From the NCBI RefSeq assembly GCF_005491205.1, contig NZ_CP028035.1, positions 3,534,001-3,598,000 on the forward strand: a DNA stretch of 64,000 nucleotides. Reading direction: 5' to 3'. The notes below the pieces were generated by a model. That model was given only the letters and a program-made list of their open reading frames with translations. It made no database searches and had not been told where the DNA came from. Origin of the DNA: Nissabacter sp. SGAir0207 (GTDB lineage: Bacteria > Pseudomonadota > Gammaproteobacteria > Enterobacterales > Enterobacteriaceae). The stretch's first letter is position 1. The number at the start of each line of letters is the position of its first letter. Positions 30,511 to 44,350 of the stretch are shown in pieces. The translations under genes were made by a program, and so were the position numbers.

Positions 30511-32229
30511 CTACTGCTGGCTGAAACGCTGGCAGTGCGGATAGGCAAACACATCCTCAATATATCCCTGCCGGATGCGCTGTTGCAGGCTGCGCCAGTA
30601 GGCGGCGCTGAAGAGATCGGCGTGCAGCTCCTCAAACAGCGCGCGGTTACGGCGGTCAGCGCACAGGAAGTGGCGAAACTCCTCCGGGAAGACATCATTC
30701 GGCGCGACGCTGTACCACGGCTCGGCACCCAGCTCCTCCTCAGGGTGGCGCGGCGGCGGGATGTCACGGAAGTTCACCTCCGTCATGTAGCAGATCTCGT
30801 CATAGTCATAGAACACCACCCGCGCATGGCGCGTGACGCCAAAGTTTTTGAACAGCATGTCGCCGGGAAAGATATTGGCGGCGGCCAACTGCTTGATGGC
30901 GTTGCCATACTCTTCAATCGCCGCACGGCGCGCGGCGTCATCTGCCTGTGCCAGATAGAGGTTCAGCGGGATCATGCGCCGCTCCATATAGAGGTGTCGG
31001 ATCAGCAGGCGATCGCCCAGATCCTCCAGCTTCTCCGGCACCTCTCGCCACAACTCCTCCAGCAGCGCCGGGCTGATGGCCGCCTTGGCTATCACAAAAT
31101 TTTCATACTCCTGGGTATCGGCCATGCGCCCCACGCGGTCATGCTCCTTGACCAGCTGGTAGCAGTCCCGCACCCGCGCCGCGCTCATCTCCTTCTGCGG
31201 GGCGAAGCGATCCTTGATCACCTTGAACACCCGGTCAAAGGAGGGCAGCGTGAACACCAGCATCACCATCCCCTTCACGCCGGGCGCAATGATGAACTGC
31301 TCGCGATGCTGGACCATAAAGGCCAGATACTCACGGTAATACTCCGTCTTGCCATGCTTCTGGCAGCCGATGGCCATATACAGCTCTGACAGGTTTTTGC
31401 CCGGTAAGATTTCGCGCAGCCAGCCCACCAGCGCCGCTGGATGGGGCGCATAAACCATGAAATAGGCGCGGGCAAAACCAAAGACAATGCTGGCCTCATC
31501 CGGCTCCGTCAGGCAGGTATCGACAAACAGCGCCCCCTGACCGTTGTGATGGATCGGCAGCAACAGCGGCAGCACCCGATCGCCCAGACGGATCTTGCCC
31601 ACCAGCCACGCCGCCTTGTTGCGGTAGAACAGCTCATTGGCGATCTCAATACGTGCGTCAGCCAGCGCCCGCCAGCCAATGCGTTTTTCCAGCACCTGCA
31701 CAATGGCCGAAACATCCCGCATGAGATCCTCCCACGGCAGGCGCAGCGGCAGGGTGCCCAACAGCCCCTGAAACAGCGCGGGAAGGCCCTCACGCGGCAT
31801 TAAATGACGATCCAGCGGCCGCGCCACCGTGTGGGTGCCCCCTTCAGGCTGGGAACTGAAGAGAAATAGCGTGTCCGGGGTGATCGCCCGATGGTGGAAC
31901 AGCCGACAGTAGACGGAGTTGAAAAAGCTTTCGGCAATCTCATAACGCGGGTACTCCGGCAACAGCGTGGTGTAGATCGCCTTGACCCGGCCGATAAAGG
32001 CTGGCTCCTCCACCCGGCTGCCCACAATCTGATGCAGTTGCGCCACCACCAGCCCTACATGGTGGTCATAGAGATGGATGCGCTGCTTCATGGCGCGCTG
32101 TATGCCATGCCAGTCCGCCTGTTCAAAACGCTGCTGGGCACCGGCGGTGATCTCCAGAAAGCGTCCATACTGGGCATCAAACCCTTGCAGGATGGTGTGG
32201 GCGGTCAGGCTCTCGACGCTCTGCTCCAT
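30511..32229 (-). CDS. aceK: Isocitrate dehydrogenase kinase/phosphatase AceK
   Basis: AceK is a bifunctional enzyme that phosphorylates isocitrate dehydrogenase to divert isocitrate into the glyoxylate shunt, and reverses it. It has 572 aa, near the family size. Visible motifs are the N-terminal regulatory part (about 1-310), the ATP loop [17 protein letters not shown] (about 313-330), and the kinase core with [13 protein letters not shown] and [21 protein letters not shown], which carries the DYDE catalytic and metal site. It is last in aceBAK, 44 bp after aceA; start ATG 32229. Confidence 0.97.
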   Translation of the reverse strand: MEQSVESLTAHTILQGFDAQYGRFLEITAGAQQRFEQADWHGIQRAMKQRIHLYDHHVGLVVAQLHQIVGSRVEEPAFIGRVKAIYTTLLPEYPRYEIAESFFNSVYCRLFHHRAITPDTLFLFSSQPEGGTHTVARPLDRHLMPREGLPALFQGLLGTLPLRLPWEDLMRDVSAIVQVLEKRIGWRALADARIEIANELFYRNKAAWLVGKIRLGDRVLPLLLPIHHNGQGALFVDTCLTEPDEASIVFGFARAYFMVYAPHPAALVGWLREILPGKNLSELYMAIGCQKHGKTEYYREYLAFMVQHREQFIIAPGVKGMVMLVFTLPSFDRVFKVIKDRFAPQKEMSAARVRDCYQLVKEHDRVGRMADTQEYENFVIAKAAISPALLEELWREVPEKLEDLGDRLLIRHLYMERRMIPLNLYLAQADDAARRAAIEEYGNAIKQLAAANIFPGDMLFKNFGVTRHARVVFYDYDEICYMTEVNFRDIPPPRHPEEELGAEPWYSVAPNDVFPEEFRHFLCADRRNRALFEELHADLFSAAYWRSLQQRIRQGYIEDVFAYPHCQRFSQQ

Positions 32230-32273
32230 CGCTTTTTCCCTCGCGAGTGGGGAGGATTACCCTCCCCGCCGCA

Positions 32274-33581
32274 TCAGAACTGCCGCTCTTCCGTGGAGCC
32301 GGTGAGCGCCGTAACCGAGGAGCTACCGCCCTGAATCAGGGTGGTGACCTTATCAAAGTAGCCGGTGCCCACCTCCTGCTGGTGCGAGGCAAAGGTGTAA
32401 CCATGCTGGCCAGCGGCAAACTCCGGCTGCTGCACCTTTTCCACGTAGTGCCGCATCCCCTCCCCGCGCGCATAGGCATGGGCCAGGTCAAACATGTTGA
32501 ACCACATGCTGTGGATACCCGCCAGCGTAATGAACTGGTAGGCATAGCCCATCTCTGCCAGCGCATCCTGGAAACGGGCGATGGTGGCGTCGTCCAGATT
32601 TTTCTGCCAGTTGAAGGAGGGCGAGCAGTTGTAGGCCAGCAGCTTGCCGGGGAAGCGAGCGTGAATGGCATCAGCAAACTGGCGCGCGGCGCGCAGATCG
32701 GGGGTCGAGGTTTCACACCAGACCAGATCGGCATAGGGCGCATAAGCCAGCCCGCGACTGATGGCCTGCTCAATGCCAGCATGGGTACGGAAGAAGCCCT
32801 CCGGCGTGCGTTCGCCATTGAGGAAGGGGTGATCGTTGGGATCGCAATCTGAGGTCAACAGGTCGGCGGCATCCGCGTCGGTACGCGCAACCAGCAAGGT
32901 GGGCACGTCCAGCACATCTGCCGCCAGACGCGCCGCCACCAGTTTTTGGATCGCTTCCTGCGTCGGCACCAGCACTTTCCCGCCCATATGGCCGCACTTC
33001 TTCACCGCCGCCAATTGGTCTTCAAAGTGCACGGCTGCCGCGCCCGCCTCAATCATGCTTTTCATCAGTTCAAAGGCATTCAGCACGCCGCCAAACCCGG
33101 CCTCAGCATCCGCCACAATCGGCAGGAAGTAGTCGATATACCCCTCATCCCCCGGCCCGATGCCGTTTGCCCACTGGATTTGGTCTGCCCGTCGGAAGCT
33201 GTGGTTGATGCGCCGGATCATCGCCGGTACGGAATCCGCCGGATAGAGCGACTGATCCGGGTACATCTGGCCGGCGGTGTTGCCGTCTGCCGCCACCTGC
33301 CAGCCGGAGAGGTAGACCGCCTCCAGCCCGGCTTTCGCCTGTTGCAGCGCCTGCCCACCGGTCAGCGCGCCCAGGCAGTTCACATAGCCTTTGCGCGCCT
33401 CACCGTGCAGCAGCCGCCATAGTTTTTCCGCGCCCAGCTGCGCCAGGCTACAGGCCGGGTTTACCGAGCCACGCAAGTTGATAACCGCTTCTGCCGCATA
33501 GGGGCGAACAATTCCCGCCCAGCGCGGGCTGCGCCACTGTTGCTCCAGCATCTCTGTCTGTTGGCTACGTGAAAGGGTCAT
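32274..33581 (-). CDS. aceA: Isocitrate lyase AceA
   Basis: AceA splits isocitrate into glyoxylate and succinate for growth on acetate or fatty acids. It has 435 aa (E. coli 434). The catalytic signature [18 protein letters not shown] (active-site Cys and His) is intact. [11 protein letters not shown], the Mg-binding region [30 protein letters not shown], and the substrate segment YNCSPSFNW are also present. The start is ATG at 33581 with AAGGAG. It is the middle gene of aceBAK, 27 bp after aceB. Confidence 0.98.
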   Translation of the reverse strand: MTLSRSQQTEMLEQQWRSPRWAGIVRPYAAEAVINLRGSVNPACSLAQLGAEKLWRLLHGEARKGYVNCLGALTGGQALQQAKAGLEAVYLSGWQVAADGNTAGQMYPDQSLYPADSVPAMIRRINHSFRRADQIQWANGIGPGDEGYIDYFLPIVADAEAGFGGVLNAFELMKSMIEAGAAAVHFEDQLAAVKKCGHMGGKVLVPTQEAIQKLVAARLAADVLDVPTLLVARTDADAADLLTSDCDPNDHPFLNGERTPEGFFRTHAGIEQAISRGLAYAPYADLVWCETSTPDLRAARQFADAIHARFPGKLLAYNCSPSFNWQKNLDDATIARFQDALAEMGYAYQFITLAGIHSMWFNMFDLAHAYARGEGMRHYVEKVQQPEFAAGQHGYTFASHQQEVGTGYFDKVTTLIQGGSSSVTALTGSTEERQF

Positions 33582-33608
33582 GGCAAAGACTCCTTATATC
33601 AGGAAGGG

Positions 33609-35207
33609 TTACGCCAGCAGGGCGTAGCCGGGCAAGGTCAGGAAATCGACCAGCGTGTCTTGGGTGGTGATCTGCGCCATCAGGCGCGCCGCATCGGCAA
33701 ATCGCCCGCTGTCGTAGCGTTGTGCGCCCAGCTCCTGCCGGATGGTCTCCAGCTCTTCAGCCAGCATCTGTCGGAACAGCGCTTCCGTTACCGGGCGTCC
33801 ATCACTGAGGTGTTTTTGATGGTGAATCCACTGCCAGATAGAGGTGCGTGAAATCTCTGCCGTTGCCGCATCCTCCATCAGGCCATAGATCGGCACACAG
33901 CCATTGCCGCCGATCCACGCCTCGATGTACTGCACCGCGACGCGAATGTTGGCGCGCATTCCCGCCTCCGTGCGCTCGCCGTCACAGGGTGCCAGCAACT
34001 GGTCGGCCGTGATGGGGGCGTCCTCTTCACGCAGCACATCGAGCTGGTTCTGCCGCTCGCCCAGCGCCTGATTGAACACCTCCATCACCGTATCCGCCAG
34101 ACCCGGATGGGCAATCCAAGTGCCATCATGACCGTTTGCCGCCTCGCGCATTTTGTCGGCCCGCACTTTCTCCAGCACTTCAGCATTGCGAGCCGGATCC
34201 TTACTCGGGATGAGGGCCGCCATGCCCCCCATAGCGAAGGCGCCGCGCCGATGGCAGGTTTTTATCAGCAGCCGCGAGTAAGCGTCGAGGAAGGGTTTAT
34301 CCATGGTGACAGACTGGCGATCGGGCAGGACGCGCGACGGATGGTTTCGCAGTGTTTTGATATAGCTAAAGATGTAGTCCCAGCGCCCACAGTTCAGACC
34401 AACGATGTGGTCGCGCAGGTGGTAGAGGATCTCATCCATCTGGAATACAGCTGGCAAGGTCTCAATCAAGACGGTGGCTTTGATGGTTCCCCGTGACAGG
34501 CCCAGTCGATCCTCCGCAAAACTGAACACCTCTGCCCACCAAGCTGCTTCCTGCCAGGATTGGGTTTTCGGCAGATAGAAGTAGGGGCCACTGCCCTTCT
34601 CGAGCAGTGCACGGGCGTTATGGAAAACGTAGAGGGCAAAATCAAACAGGCAGCCAGCAATCGCCTCACCCTGCCACTGCACATGCTTCTCCGGCAAGTG
34701 TAGGCCGCGCACCCGGCAGACCAACACAGCGGGGTTGGGCTTCAATTGGTAGATTTTACCGCTCTCATTGGTGTAAGAGAGGGTGCCGTTGACCGCGTCA
34801 CGCAGGTTGGTCTGGCCATCCATTATCTTGTCCCAACCTGGCGCCAGCGAATCTTCGAAATCTGCCATGAAGACCTTCACGTTGGCATTCAGCGCATTGA
34901 TGATCATTTTGCGCTCGACGGGGCCGGTGATCTCCACCCGTCGATCGCACAGATCCGCAGGGATGCCACGAATTTTCCACTCTGTTTCGCGAATGGAAGC
35001 CGTTTCTGAAAGAAAATTGGGCAGTGCACCCTGATCGATCTGCTGCTGAACCTGTTGTCGCATCACAAGTAACTGGTTGCGGCGCGGCATAAATTTGCTC
35101 ACCAGCTCGTTAAGGAACTGGATCGCGGGTTCCGTCAGGATTTTGCTGTCGCTCTCCCGGAACATGCGGGTGAAGTGCAAAGGTGAAGTCAGTGTGGGCT
35201 GGTTCAT
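33609..35207 (-). CDS. aceB: Malate synthase A AceB
   Basis: AceB condenses glyoxylate and acetyl-CoA to malate. The ATG at 35207 (AGGAGG site 5 bp upstream) gives 532 aa, matching E. coli (533); an in-frame ATG 45 bp upstream is less well placed. The signature NANVKVFMADFEDSLAPGW (about residues 106-124), the catalytic Arg in ICRVRG-type VCRVRGLHLPEKH, the Mg-site GLNCGRWDYIFSYIKTL and the Asp of LLAPCDGERTEAGM are all present. It is the first gene of aceBAK, controlled by IclR. Confidence 0.97.
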   Translation of the reverse strand: MNQPTLTSPLHFTRMFRESDSKILTEPAIQFLNELVSKFMPRRNQLLVMRQQVQQQIDQGALPNFLSETASIRETEWKIRGIPADLCDRRVEITGPVERKMIINALNANVKVFMADFEDSLAPGWDKIMDGQTNLRDAVNGTLSYTNESGKIYQLKPNPAVLVCRVRGLHLPEKHVQWQGEAIAGCLFDFALYVFHNARALLEKGSGPYFYLPKTQSWQEAAWWAEVFSFAEDRLGLSRGTIKATVLIETLPAVFQMDEILYHLRDHIVGLNCGRWDYIFSYIKTLRNHPSRVLPDRQSVTMDKPFLDAYSRLLIKTCHRRGAFAMGGMAALIPSKDPARNAEVLEKVRADKMREAANGHDGTWIAHPGLADTVMEVFNQALGERQNQLDVLREEDAPITADQLLAPCDGERTEAGMRANIRVAVQYIEAWIGGNGCVPIYGLMEDAATAEISRTSIWQWIHHQKHLSDGRPVTEALFRQMLAEELETIRQELGAQRYDSGRFADAARLMAQITTQDTLVDFLTLPGYALLA

Positions 35208-35346
35208 CACATCCTCCTGCTTATGCATCATGGTGTTAGTGGATAGTCGCATGTCGGGACAGCGAATCTGCTCGGGCTAAACATCAGCTACCGGGCAAAA
35301 TTGATGAATATTCATCCGACCTTATTGAGCATAATCTAACCATTCC

Positions 35347-35395
35347 AAAATGCAAAAACCATTTCCATTTTATTTGTATTTCTTGGAAACGTCAT
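35347..35395 (-). promoter_or_regulatory. aceBAK promoter with overlapping IclR operator
   Basis: On the minus strand -35 ATGACG (35395-35390), a 17-bp spacer and -10 TAAAAT (35372-35367) are followed by an IclR region AATGGAAATGG...GCATTTT (35371-35347) closely resembling the E. coli aceB operator. The operator covers the -10 and start site, so IclR should block polymerase. The remainder of 35208-35534 has no gene; the aceB leader is about 150 nt. Confidence 0.75.
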
Positions 35396-35500
35396 ACAAA
35401 GCAGTATGTTGAATGAGGTAATAATGCAGATGCGTTGGGAAACAGATCCCAGATTTTAAAAAGGGGAGTAGTCAGAGAGGTGGCAATGGAGGAGAGTGGC

Positions 35501-35527
35501 GCTGCGGCAACAAGGGGCTGCCGCAGC
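35501..35527 (-). terminator. metA-aceB intergenic hairpin
   Basis: A perfect 9-bp stem GCTGCGGCA/TGCCGCAGC with a 9-nt loop lies 7 bp after the metA stop. It has no T tract, so termination may be partial or factor-dependent. Confidence 0.5.
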
Positions 35528-35534
35528 GAGAAAA

Positions 35535-36464
35535 TCAGTCGAGCGTGGGGTTCATCTGGCGCAGATCAAACGGCGTGATCTGATAAACGTAGTAGTTCAG
35601 CCAGTTGGAAAACAGCAGATGACCATGACTGCGCCAGCTCGCTTTCGGCGGCAGGTCAGGGTTGTCATTGGTGAAGTAATTCACAGGCAGCACCGCCTCT
35701 ACGCCCGCGGAGATATCCCGTAGGTATTCACCAGCCAGCGTGCCAGCATCATACTCTGGGTGGCCGGTAACAAACGCCATGCGCTTATCTTTAGTCGCGA
35801 ACAGGTAAGCGCCCGCCTCTTCTGATTCGGCCAGAATATCCAGGTCGGTCAGTTCACGCAGCGTGTGCGCCGGGAAGTCGGCATAACGTGAATGGGGCGC
35901 CAGGAAGGTCTCATCGAAACCACGGGTCAGCAGCGCGTGTGGTTGCAGCGTCTGATGCTGGTACACGCCCGACAGCTTGGTTTCACGTGTCATTTTCGGC
36001 AAGCCATACAGCACGTTCAGTGCGGCCTGTACTGCCCAACAGACAAACAGAGTGGAAGTGACATGCTCCTTCGCCCAGTGAATGATGCGTTCAATCTGCG
36101 GCCAGTAAGCCACATCATTAAAATCGACCAGTCCTAATGGGGCGCCAGTCACAATCAGGCCATCGAAGTTTTCATTCTGCACATCTTCAAAGTTGCAGTA
36201 GAAATTATTGAGATGCTCAGCCGGCGTGTTTTTTGACTCACGGCTGTCGATGCGCAGCAACTGGATGTCGATTTGCAGCGGGGAGTTGGAAAGCAGCCGT
36301 AGAAACTGATTCTCAGTCTCGATTTTCTTCGGCATCAGATTGAGCACCAGAACCTTTAACGGACGGATCTCTTGTGTTTTTGCTCGTGAAGAGGTCATGA
36401 CAAAGACATTCTCTTCACGCAAGAAATTCACGGCTGGTAACTCATCCGGAACCCGAATCGGCAT
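35535..36464 (-). CDS. metA: Homoserine O-succinyltransferase MetA
   Basis: MetA catalyses the committed step of methionine synthesis, succinylating homoserine. It has 309 aa, the same as E. coli. The alpha/beta amidotransferase-like fold carries the nucleophile Cys142 in [11 protein letters not shown], the catalytic His235 and Glu237 in [12 protein letters not shown], and the [16 protein letters not shown] start motif. The start is ATG at 36464. Upstream are tandem Met boxes and a perfect MetR site. It lies upstream of aceB on the same strand and downstream of the rRNA operon. Confidence 0.98.
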   Translation of the reverse strand: MPIRVPDELPAVNFLREENVFVMTSSRAKTQEIRPLKVLVLNLMPKKIETENQFLRLLSNSPLQIDIQLLRIDSRESKNTPAEHLNNFYCNFEDVQNENFDGLIVTGAPLGLVDFNDVAYWPQIERIIHWAKEHVTSTLFVCWAVQAALNVLYGLPKMTRETKLSGVYQHQTLQPHALLTRGFDETFLAPHSRYADFPAHTLRELTDLDILAESEEAGAYLFATKDKRMAFVTGHPEYDAGTLAGEYLRDISAGVEAVLPVNYFTNDNPDLPPKASWRSHGHLLFSNWLNYYVYQITPFDLRQMNPTLD

Positions 36465-36482
36465 AGCTTCTTTCCTCGCAAC

Positions 36483-36506
36483 ATACGTTTATACGTTTAG
36501 ACTTCT
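36483..36506 (-). promoter_or_regulatory. Three tandem MetJ boxes
   Basis: On the minus strand AGAAGTCT, AAACGTAT and AAACGTAT are contiguous 8-mers matching AGACGTCT at 7, 6 and 6 of 8 positions. They lie 19-42 bp before the metA start, as expected for cooperative MetJ-AdoMet repression. Confidence 0.85.
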
Positions 36507-36560
36507 AGATGCCCGAAGATAGCCAATTTAGGCCAAGTTGTCGAGCTTTCATGCGGTTTA

Positions 36561-36573
36561 TGAAAATGTTTCA
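36561..36573. promoter_or_regulatory. MetR site upstream of metA
   Basis: TGAA-AATGT-TTCA is a perfect match to the MetR consensus, about 97 bp before the metA start. The rest of 36507-36789 has no gene. Confidence 0.7.
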
Positions 36574-36789
36574 CTACATTTCGCATAAGGATCTGACACG
36601 AGTAAATACGTGCTTAATAGCGCCAGTAGAGAGTAATAAACAGGCAGTTTTGATCGATCAAAGAGGATCTGAGAGAGGCCACGGCCAAGAGATAAACATG
36701 CTAAATGATGAAATAACGCGCAAATCATAAAGCAGTTGAGAGGAAAAGGCTACTTTTTGAACTCGATGGGTATCCATAAGACAAACAAA

Positions 36790-36818
36790 AAAGCCCCATG
36801 CTTATCGCATGAGGCTTT
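36790..36818 (-). terminator. rRNA operon terminator
   Basis: AAGCCTCATGC (36817-36807 on the minus strand) pairs with GCATGGGGCTT (36801-36791, one mismatch) and is followed by a T run, 13 bp after the distal 5S gene. Confidence 0.9.
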
Positions 36819-36830
36819 TCTGTTTTTTTG

Positions 36831-36950
36831 ATGCCTGGCAGTTCCCTACTCTCGCATGGGGAGACCCCACACTACCATCGGCGCTACGGCGTTTCACTTC
36901 TGAGTTCGGCATGGGGTCAGGTGGGACCACCGCGCTCGTGCCGCCAGGCA
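36831..36950 (-). rRNA. rrf: 5S rRNA, distal copy
   Basis: A 120-nt gene starting TGCCTGGCGGC and ending GCCAGGCAT, with terminal helix complementarity and the universal CCGAACTCAGAAG loop. It is identical base for base to the proximal copy at 37077-37196 and lies after tRNA-Thr. Confidence 0.98.
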
Positions 36951-36988
36951 AATTCTTTTTAAATGCCGAACATTAACCACTAAAAAAC

Positions 36989-37064
36989 TGGTGCTGATAC
37001 CCAGAGTCGAACTGGGGACCTCACCCTTACCAAGGGTGCGCTCTACCAACTGAGCCATATCAGC
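36989..37064 (-). tRNA. tRNA-Thr (GGT)
   Basis: A 76-nt cloverleaf with encoded CCA: acceptor GCTGATA/TATCAGC, D-arm GGCTCAGTTGGTAGAGC, anticodon loop CTTGGTA with GGT, and T-arm CCCAGTTCGACTCTGGG. It lies between two 5S genes, an arrangement seen in E. coli rrnD (thrV). Confidence 0.98.
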
Positions 37065-37076
37065 ACGCTAAATTGG

Positions 37077-37196
37077 ATGCCTGGCAGTTCCCTACTCTCG
37101 CATGGGGAGACCCCACACTACCATCGGCGCTACGGCGTTTCACTTCTGAGTTCGGCATGGGGTCAGGTGGGACCACCGCGCTCGTGCCGCCAGGCA
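37077..37196 (-). rRNA. rrf: 5S rRNA, proximal copy
   Basis: The 120-nt 5S gene directly follows 23S on the minus strand and is identical to the distal copy; identity extends a few bases into both flanks (127 bp in all). Confidence 0.98.
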
Positions 37197-37281
37197 AATT
37201 CTGTGCTCTGACCGCCCATCGGGCCATCAGATATCTGAACCAAGCTGAATATTGTGTCTCTGAAAACACCTTCGGTGTTGT

Positions 37282-40191
<2,910 letters not shown>

Positions 40192-40317
40192 TCACAACCC
40201 GAAGATGTTTCCATCAGGGTGTGATTATTTGAGAGACTCTCTTACATGCGCCATCTCTCAAGACTTCTACGGAGAGAGACAGGGCTGTAAGGTTTCAATT
40301 TTCAGCTTGTTCCAGAT

Positions 40318-40329
40318 TGTTAAAGAGCA
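40318..40329 (-). promoter_or_regulatory. boxA in the 16S-23S spacer
   Basis: TGCTCTTTAACA, the antitermination boxA sequence, lies in the spacer between tRNA-Glu and 23S. Confidence 0.8.
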
Positions 40330-40402
40330 AATATCGTAAACCTGACTCGTAAGTCAGCTTTAAGATATCGGTTGATAATGTCTTTCACCCATCATCAGCA
40401 AG

Positions 40403-40478
40403 TGGCGTCCCCTAGGGGATTCGAACCCCTGTTACCGCCGTGAAAGGGCGGTGTCCTAGGCCTCTAGACGAAGGGGAC
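40403..40478 (-). tRNA. tRNA-Glu (TTC)
   Basis: A 76-nt cloverleaf with CCA: acceptor GTCCCCT, anticodon loop CTTTCAC with TTC, T-arm AGGGGTTCGAATCCCCT. It lies in the 16S-23S spacer, the rrnE/B/C/G type arrangement. Confidence 0.98.
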
Positions 40479-40559
40479 ACGTGGTCAGCTTCGCAGACGC
40501 TTTGCTCGTACATCTATCAGACAATCTGTGTGAGCACTGCACAGTCAAATATCTCTAGG

Positions 40560-42100
<1,541 letters not shown>

Positions 42101-42249
42101 AAAGCTTGATGTGCTACACAAGGTAGCGATGCTCAAAGGTTACTGTTTGAATTTTACTTCAGTTAGTCACTCTTCAAGACTTAATATTTTGTGCATCCGA
42201 GAATGCTTGATATCGTCTTGTGAGTGCCCACACAGATTGTCTGATAAAT

Positions 42250-42261
42250 TGTTAAAGAGCA
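42250..42261 (-). promoter_or_regulatory. Leader boxA of the rRNA operon
   Basis: TGCTCTTTAACA is followed by the conserved AATTTATCAGACAATCTGTGTG, in the transcribed leader between P2 and 16S. It nucleates the antitermination complex. Confidence 0.85.
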
Positions 42262-42300
42262 GTGAGTTACGCGCTTTCGCTTGCTAACTCGAGGTGGCGT

Positions 42301-42328
42301 ATATTACGCTTTCCTCTTTCAGAGTCAA
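42301..42328 (-). promoter_or_regulatory. rRNA promoter P2
   Basis: -35 TTGACT (42328-42323), a 16-bp spacer and -10 TAATAT (42306-42301) match enteric rrn P2 promoters. Confidence 0.88.
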
Positions 42329-42408
42329 CATCTTTTTTCAGAAGTTTTTTCTCTTTCGCTCCGGTCGCTCTGTGAAGTGAATCACTTGCGCCGTGTCGAT
42401 GGAGGCGC

Positions 42409-42436
42409 ATTATAGGGAGTTCCGCGCAGGCCGCAA
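42409..42436 (-). promoter_or_regulatory. rRNA promoter P1
   Basis: -35 TTGCGG (42436-42431), a 16-bp spacer ending ACTCCC, and a perfect -10 TATAAT (42414-42409) followed by the GCGCC discriminator characteristic of ppGpp-sensitive P1 promoters. The AT-rich sequence upstream should hold UP element and Fis sites. The rest of 42437-42553 has no gene. Confidence 0.92.
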
Positions 42437-42553
42437 TAGGTTTTTTGAAGAAAAATGCCTGTTTGCTGCATTCCACAGCAGATCGCGCCCTTATACCCTT
42501 TTTTACACAAACTTATCCACAAAGACGATCTCAGGCCAAATTTTACGGGCGCT

Positions 42554-42575
42554 GCGCAATCGTTTTCGCTACAAT
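42554..42575 (+). promoter_or_regulatory. PurR box and -10 of purHD
   Basis: GCGCAATCGTTTTCGC (42554-42569) matches the PurR consensus ACGCAAACGTTTGCGT at 12 of 16 positions and directly abuts a -10-like TACAAT (42570-42575). This implies purine repression of purHD. Confidence 0.7.
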
Positions 42576-42713
42576 CCCTGCCGACATTAATGACGTTAAA
42601 CTGGCTGCCCCCGTGGGGGCGTTATCTGAATCTTGCTCTTTATAGAGAGAGACAAGGGCAAAATTCACGTAACGCTCTTTATTGAGACTCCAAAGCCAAG
42701 GGATAAAACCACC

Positions 42714-44303
42714 ATGCAACAACGTCGTCCTGTTCGCCGCGCACTGCTCAGTGTTTCTGACAAAGCCGGTATCGTCGAATTCGCCCAAGCTCTGTCTCAG
42801 CGTGGGGTTGAATTGCTCTCTACAGGCGGAACCGCCCGTCTGCTGGCAGACGCGGGTCTGCCGGTCACTGAAGTGTCTGACTACACCGGTTTCCCGGAAA
42901 TGATGGATGGACGCGTCAAAACCCTGCACCCGAAAGTCCACGGCGGCATTTTGGGCCGTCGCGGTCAGGACGATGCGATCATGCAACAGCATGACATCTC
43001 GCCTATCGACATGGTGGTCGTTAACCTCTATCCCTTTGCCCAGACCGTGGCCCGCCCGGACTGCTCATTGGAAGATGCGGTAGAGAATATTGATATCGGC
43101 GGCCCAACCATGGTGCGCTCCGCTGCCAAGAACCATAAAGATGTCGCCATTGTGGTGAAGAGCAGCGACTACCGTGCCATCCTGCGTGAGATGGACGACA
43201 ACGATAACTCCCTGACGCTGAAGACCCGCTTTGACCTGGCGATTAAGGCCTTCGAGCATACTGCCGCCTATGACAGCATGATCGCCAACTACTTCGGTAC
43301 TCTGGTGCCAGCGTACCACGGTGAAACCCAAGAGCCGTCTGGCCAGTTCCCGCGTACCCTGAACCTGAACTACATCAAGAAGCAGGATATGCGCTACGGT
43401 GAGAACAGCCACCAGAAAGCCGCCTTCTATATAGAAGAAGAGATCAACGAGGCCTCCGTGGCCACGGCCGAGCAGTTGCAGGGCAAAGCGCTCTCCTATA
43501 ACAACATTGCCGATACCGATGCGGCACTGGAGTGCGTGAAAGAGTTCAGCGAGCCGGCCTGTGTGATCGTCAAGCACGCCAACCCGTGTGGCGTGGCAAT
43601 TGGCAGCTCCCTACTGGATGCCTATGAGCGCGCCTATAAGACTGACCCGACCTCAGCCTTCGGCGGCATCATTGCCTTTAACCGTGAGCTGGATGCTGAG
43701 ACCGCCAAGGCGATCATCAGCCGCCAGTTTGTGGAGGTGATCATCGCCCCGTCAGTGAGTGAAGAGGCGCTGGCGCTGACGGCCAGCAAGCAGAATGTGC
43801 GTGTGCTGCGCTGCGGCGAGTGGAGCGGCCGCCATGCGGCGCTGGACTTCAAGCGCGTCAACGGTGGCCTGCTGGTGCAGGATCGCGATCTTGGTATGGT
43901 CGCCGCCCGTGACCTGCGCGTGGTGTCCCAGCGCCAGCCGACTGAGCAGGAGCTGCGCGACGCGCTGTTCTGCTGGAAAGTGGCGAAATTCGTGAAATCC
44001 AACGCCATCGTCTATGCGCGCGATAACGTCACTATCGGCATTGGTGCAGGCCAGATGAGCCGCGTCTACTCCGCCAAAATCGCCGGCATCAAAGCCGCGG
44101 ACGAAGGGCTGGAGGTAAAAGGCTCGGTCATGGCGTCAGACGCCTTCTTCCCGTTCCGTGATGGCATTGATGCCGCTGCGGCCGTGGGCGTGACCTGCGT
44201 GATCCAGCCGGGTGGCTCTATCCGTGATGACGAAGTGATTGCCGCCGCCAATGAGCACGGCATCGCCATGCTGTTCACCGACATGCGCCATTTCCGCCAC
44301 TAG
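42714..44303 (+). CDS. purH: Bifunctional AICAR transformylase/IMP cyclohydrolase PurH
   Basis: PurH catalyses the last two steps of IMP synthesis. It has 529 aa, identical in length to E. coli. The cyclohydrolase domain (about 1-200) starts [19 protein letters not shown] and includes [12 protein letters not shown] and [14 protein letters not shown]. The transformylase domain holds the [11 protein letters not shown] motif with the catalytic Lys-His and [13 protein letters not shown]. The ATG at 42714 matches the family N-terminus; an in-frame frame upstream is leader. The gene is divergent from the rRNA operon, behind a PurR box, and 47 bp before purD. Confidence 0.98.
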   Translation: MQQRRPVRRALLSVSDKAGIVEFAQALSQRGVELLSTGGTARLLADAGLPVTEVSDYTGFPEMMDGRVKTLHPKVHGGILGRRGQDDAIMQQHDISPIDMVVVNLYPFAQTVARPDCSLEDAVENIDIGGPTMVRSAAKNHKDVAIVVKSSDYRAILREMDDNDNSLTLKTRFDLAIKAFEHTAAYDSMIANYFGTLVPAYHGETQEPSGQFPRTLNLNYIKKQDMRYGENSHQKAAFYIEEEINEASVATAEQLQGKALSYNNIADTDAALECVKEFSEPACVIVKHANPCGVAIGSSLLDAYERAYKTDPTSAFGGIIAFNRELDAETAKAIISRQFVEVIIAPSVSEEALALTASKQNVRVLRCGEWSGRHAALDFKRVNGGLLVQDRDLGMVAARDLRVVSQRQPTEQELRDALFCWKVAKFVKSNAIVYARDNVTIGIGAGQMSRVYSAKIAGIKAADEGLEVKGSVMASDAFFPFRDGIDAAAAVGVTCVIQPGGSIRDDEVIAAANEHGIAMLFTDMRHFRH

Positions 44304-44350
44304 TTTTTACTGCGGGTGCATGAGGCACCCGCCGCTCCGGAGTTATGTAA

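Noticed and set aside
36831..37196. CRISPR-like repeat pair
   Set aside because: The only long repeated unit is the 5S rRNA gene; no regularly spaced short repeats were seen in the window.
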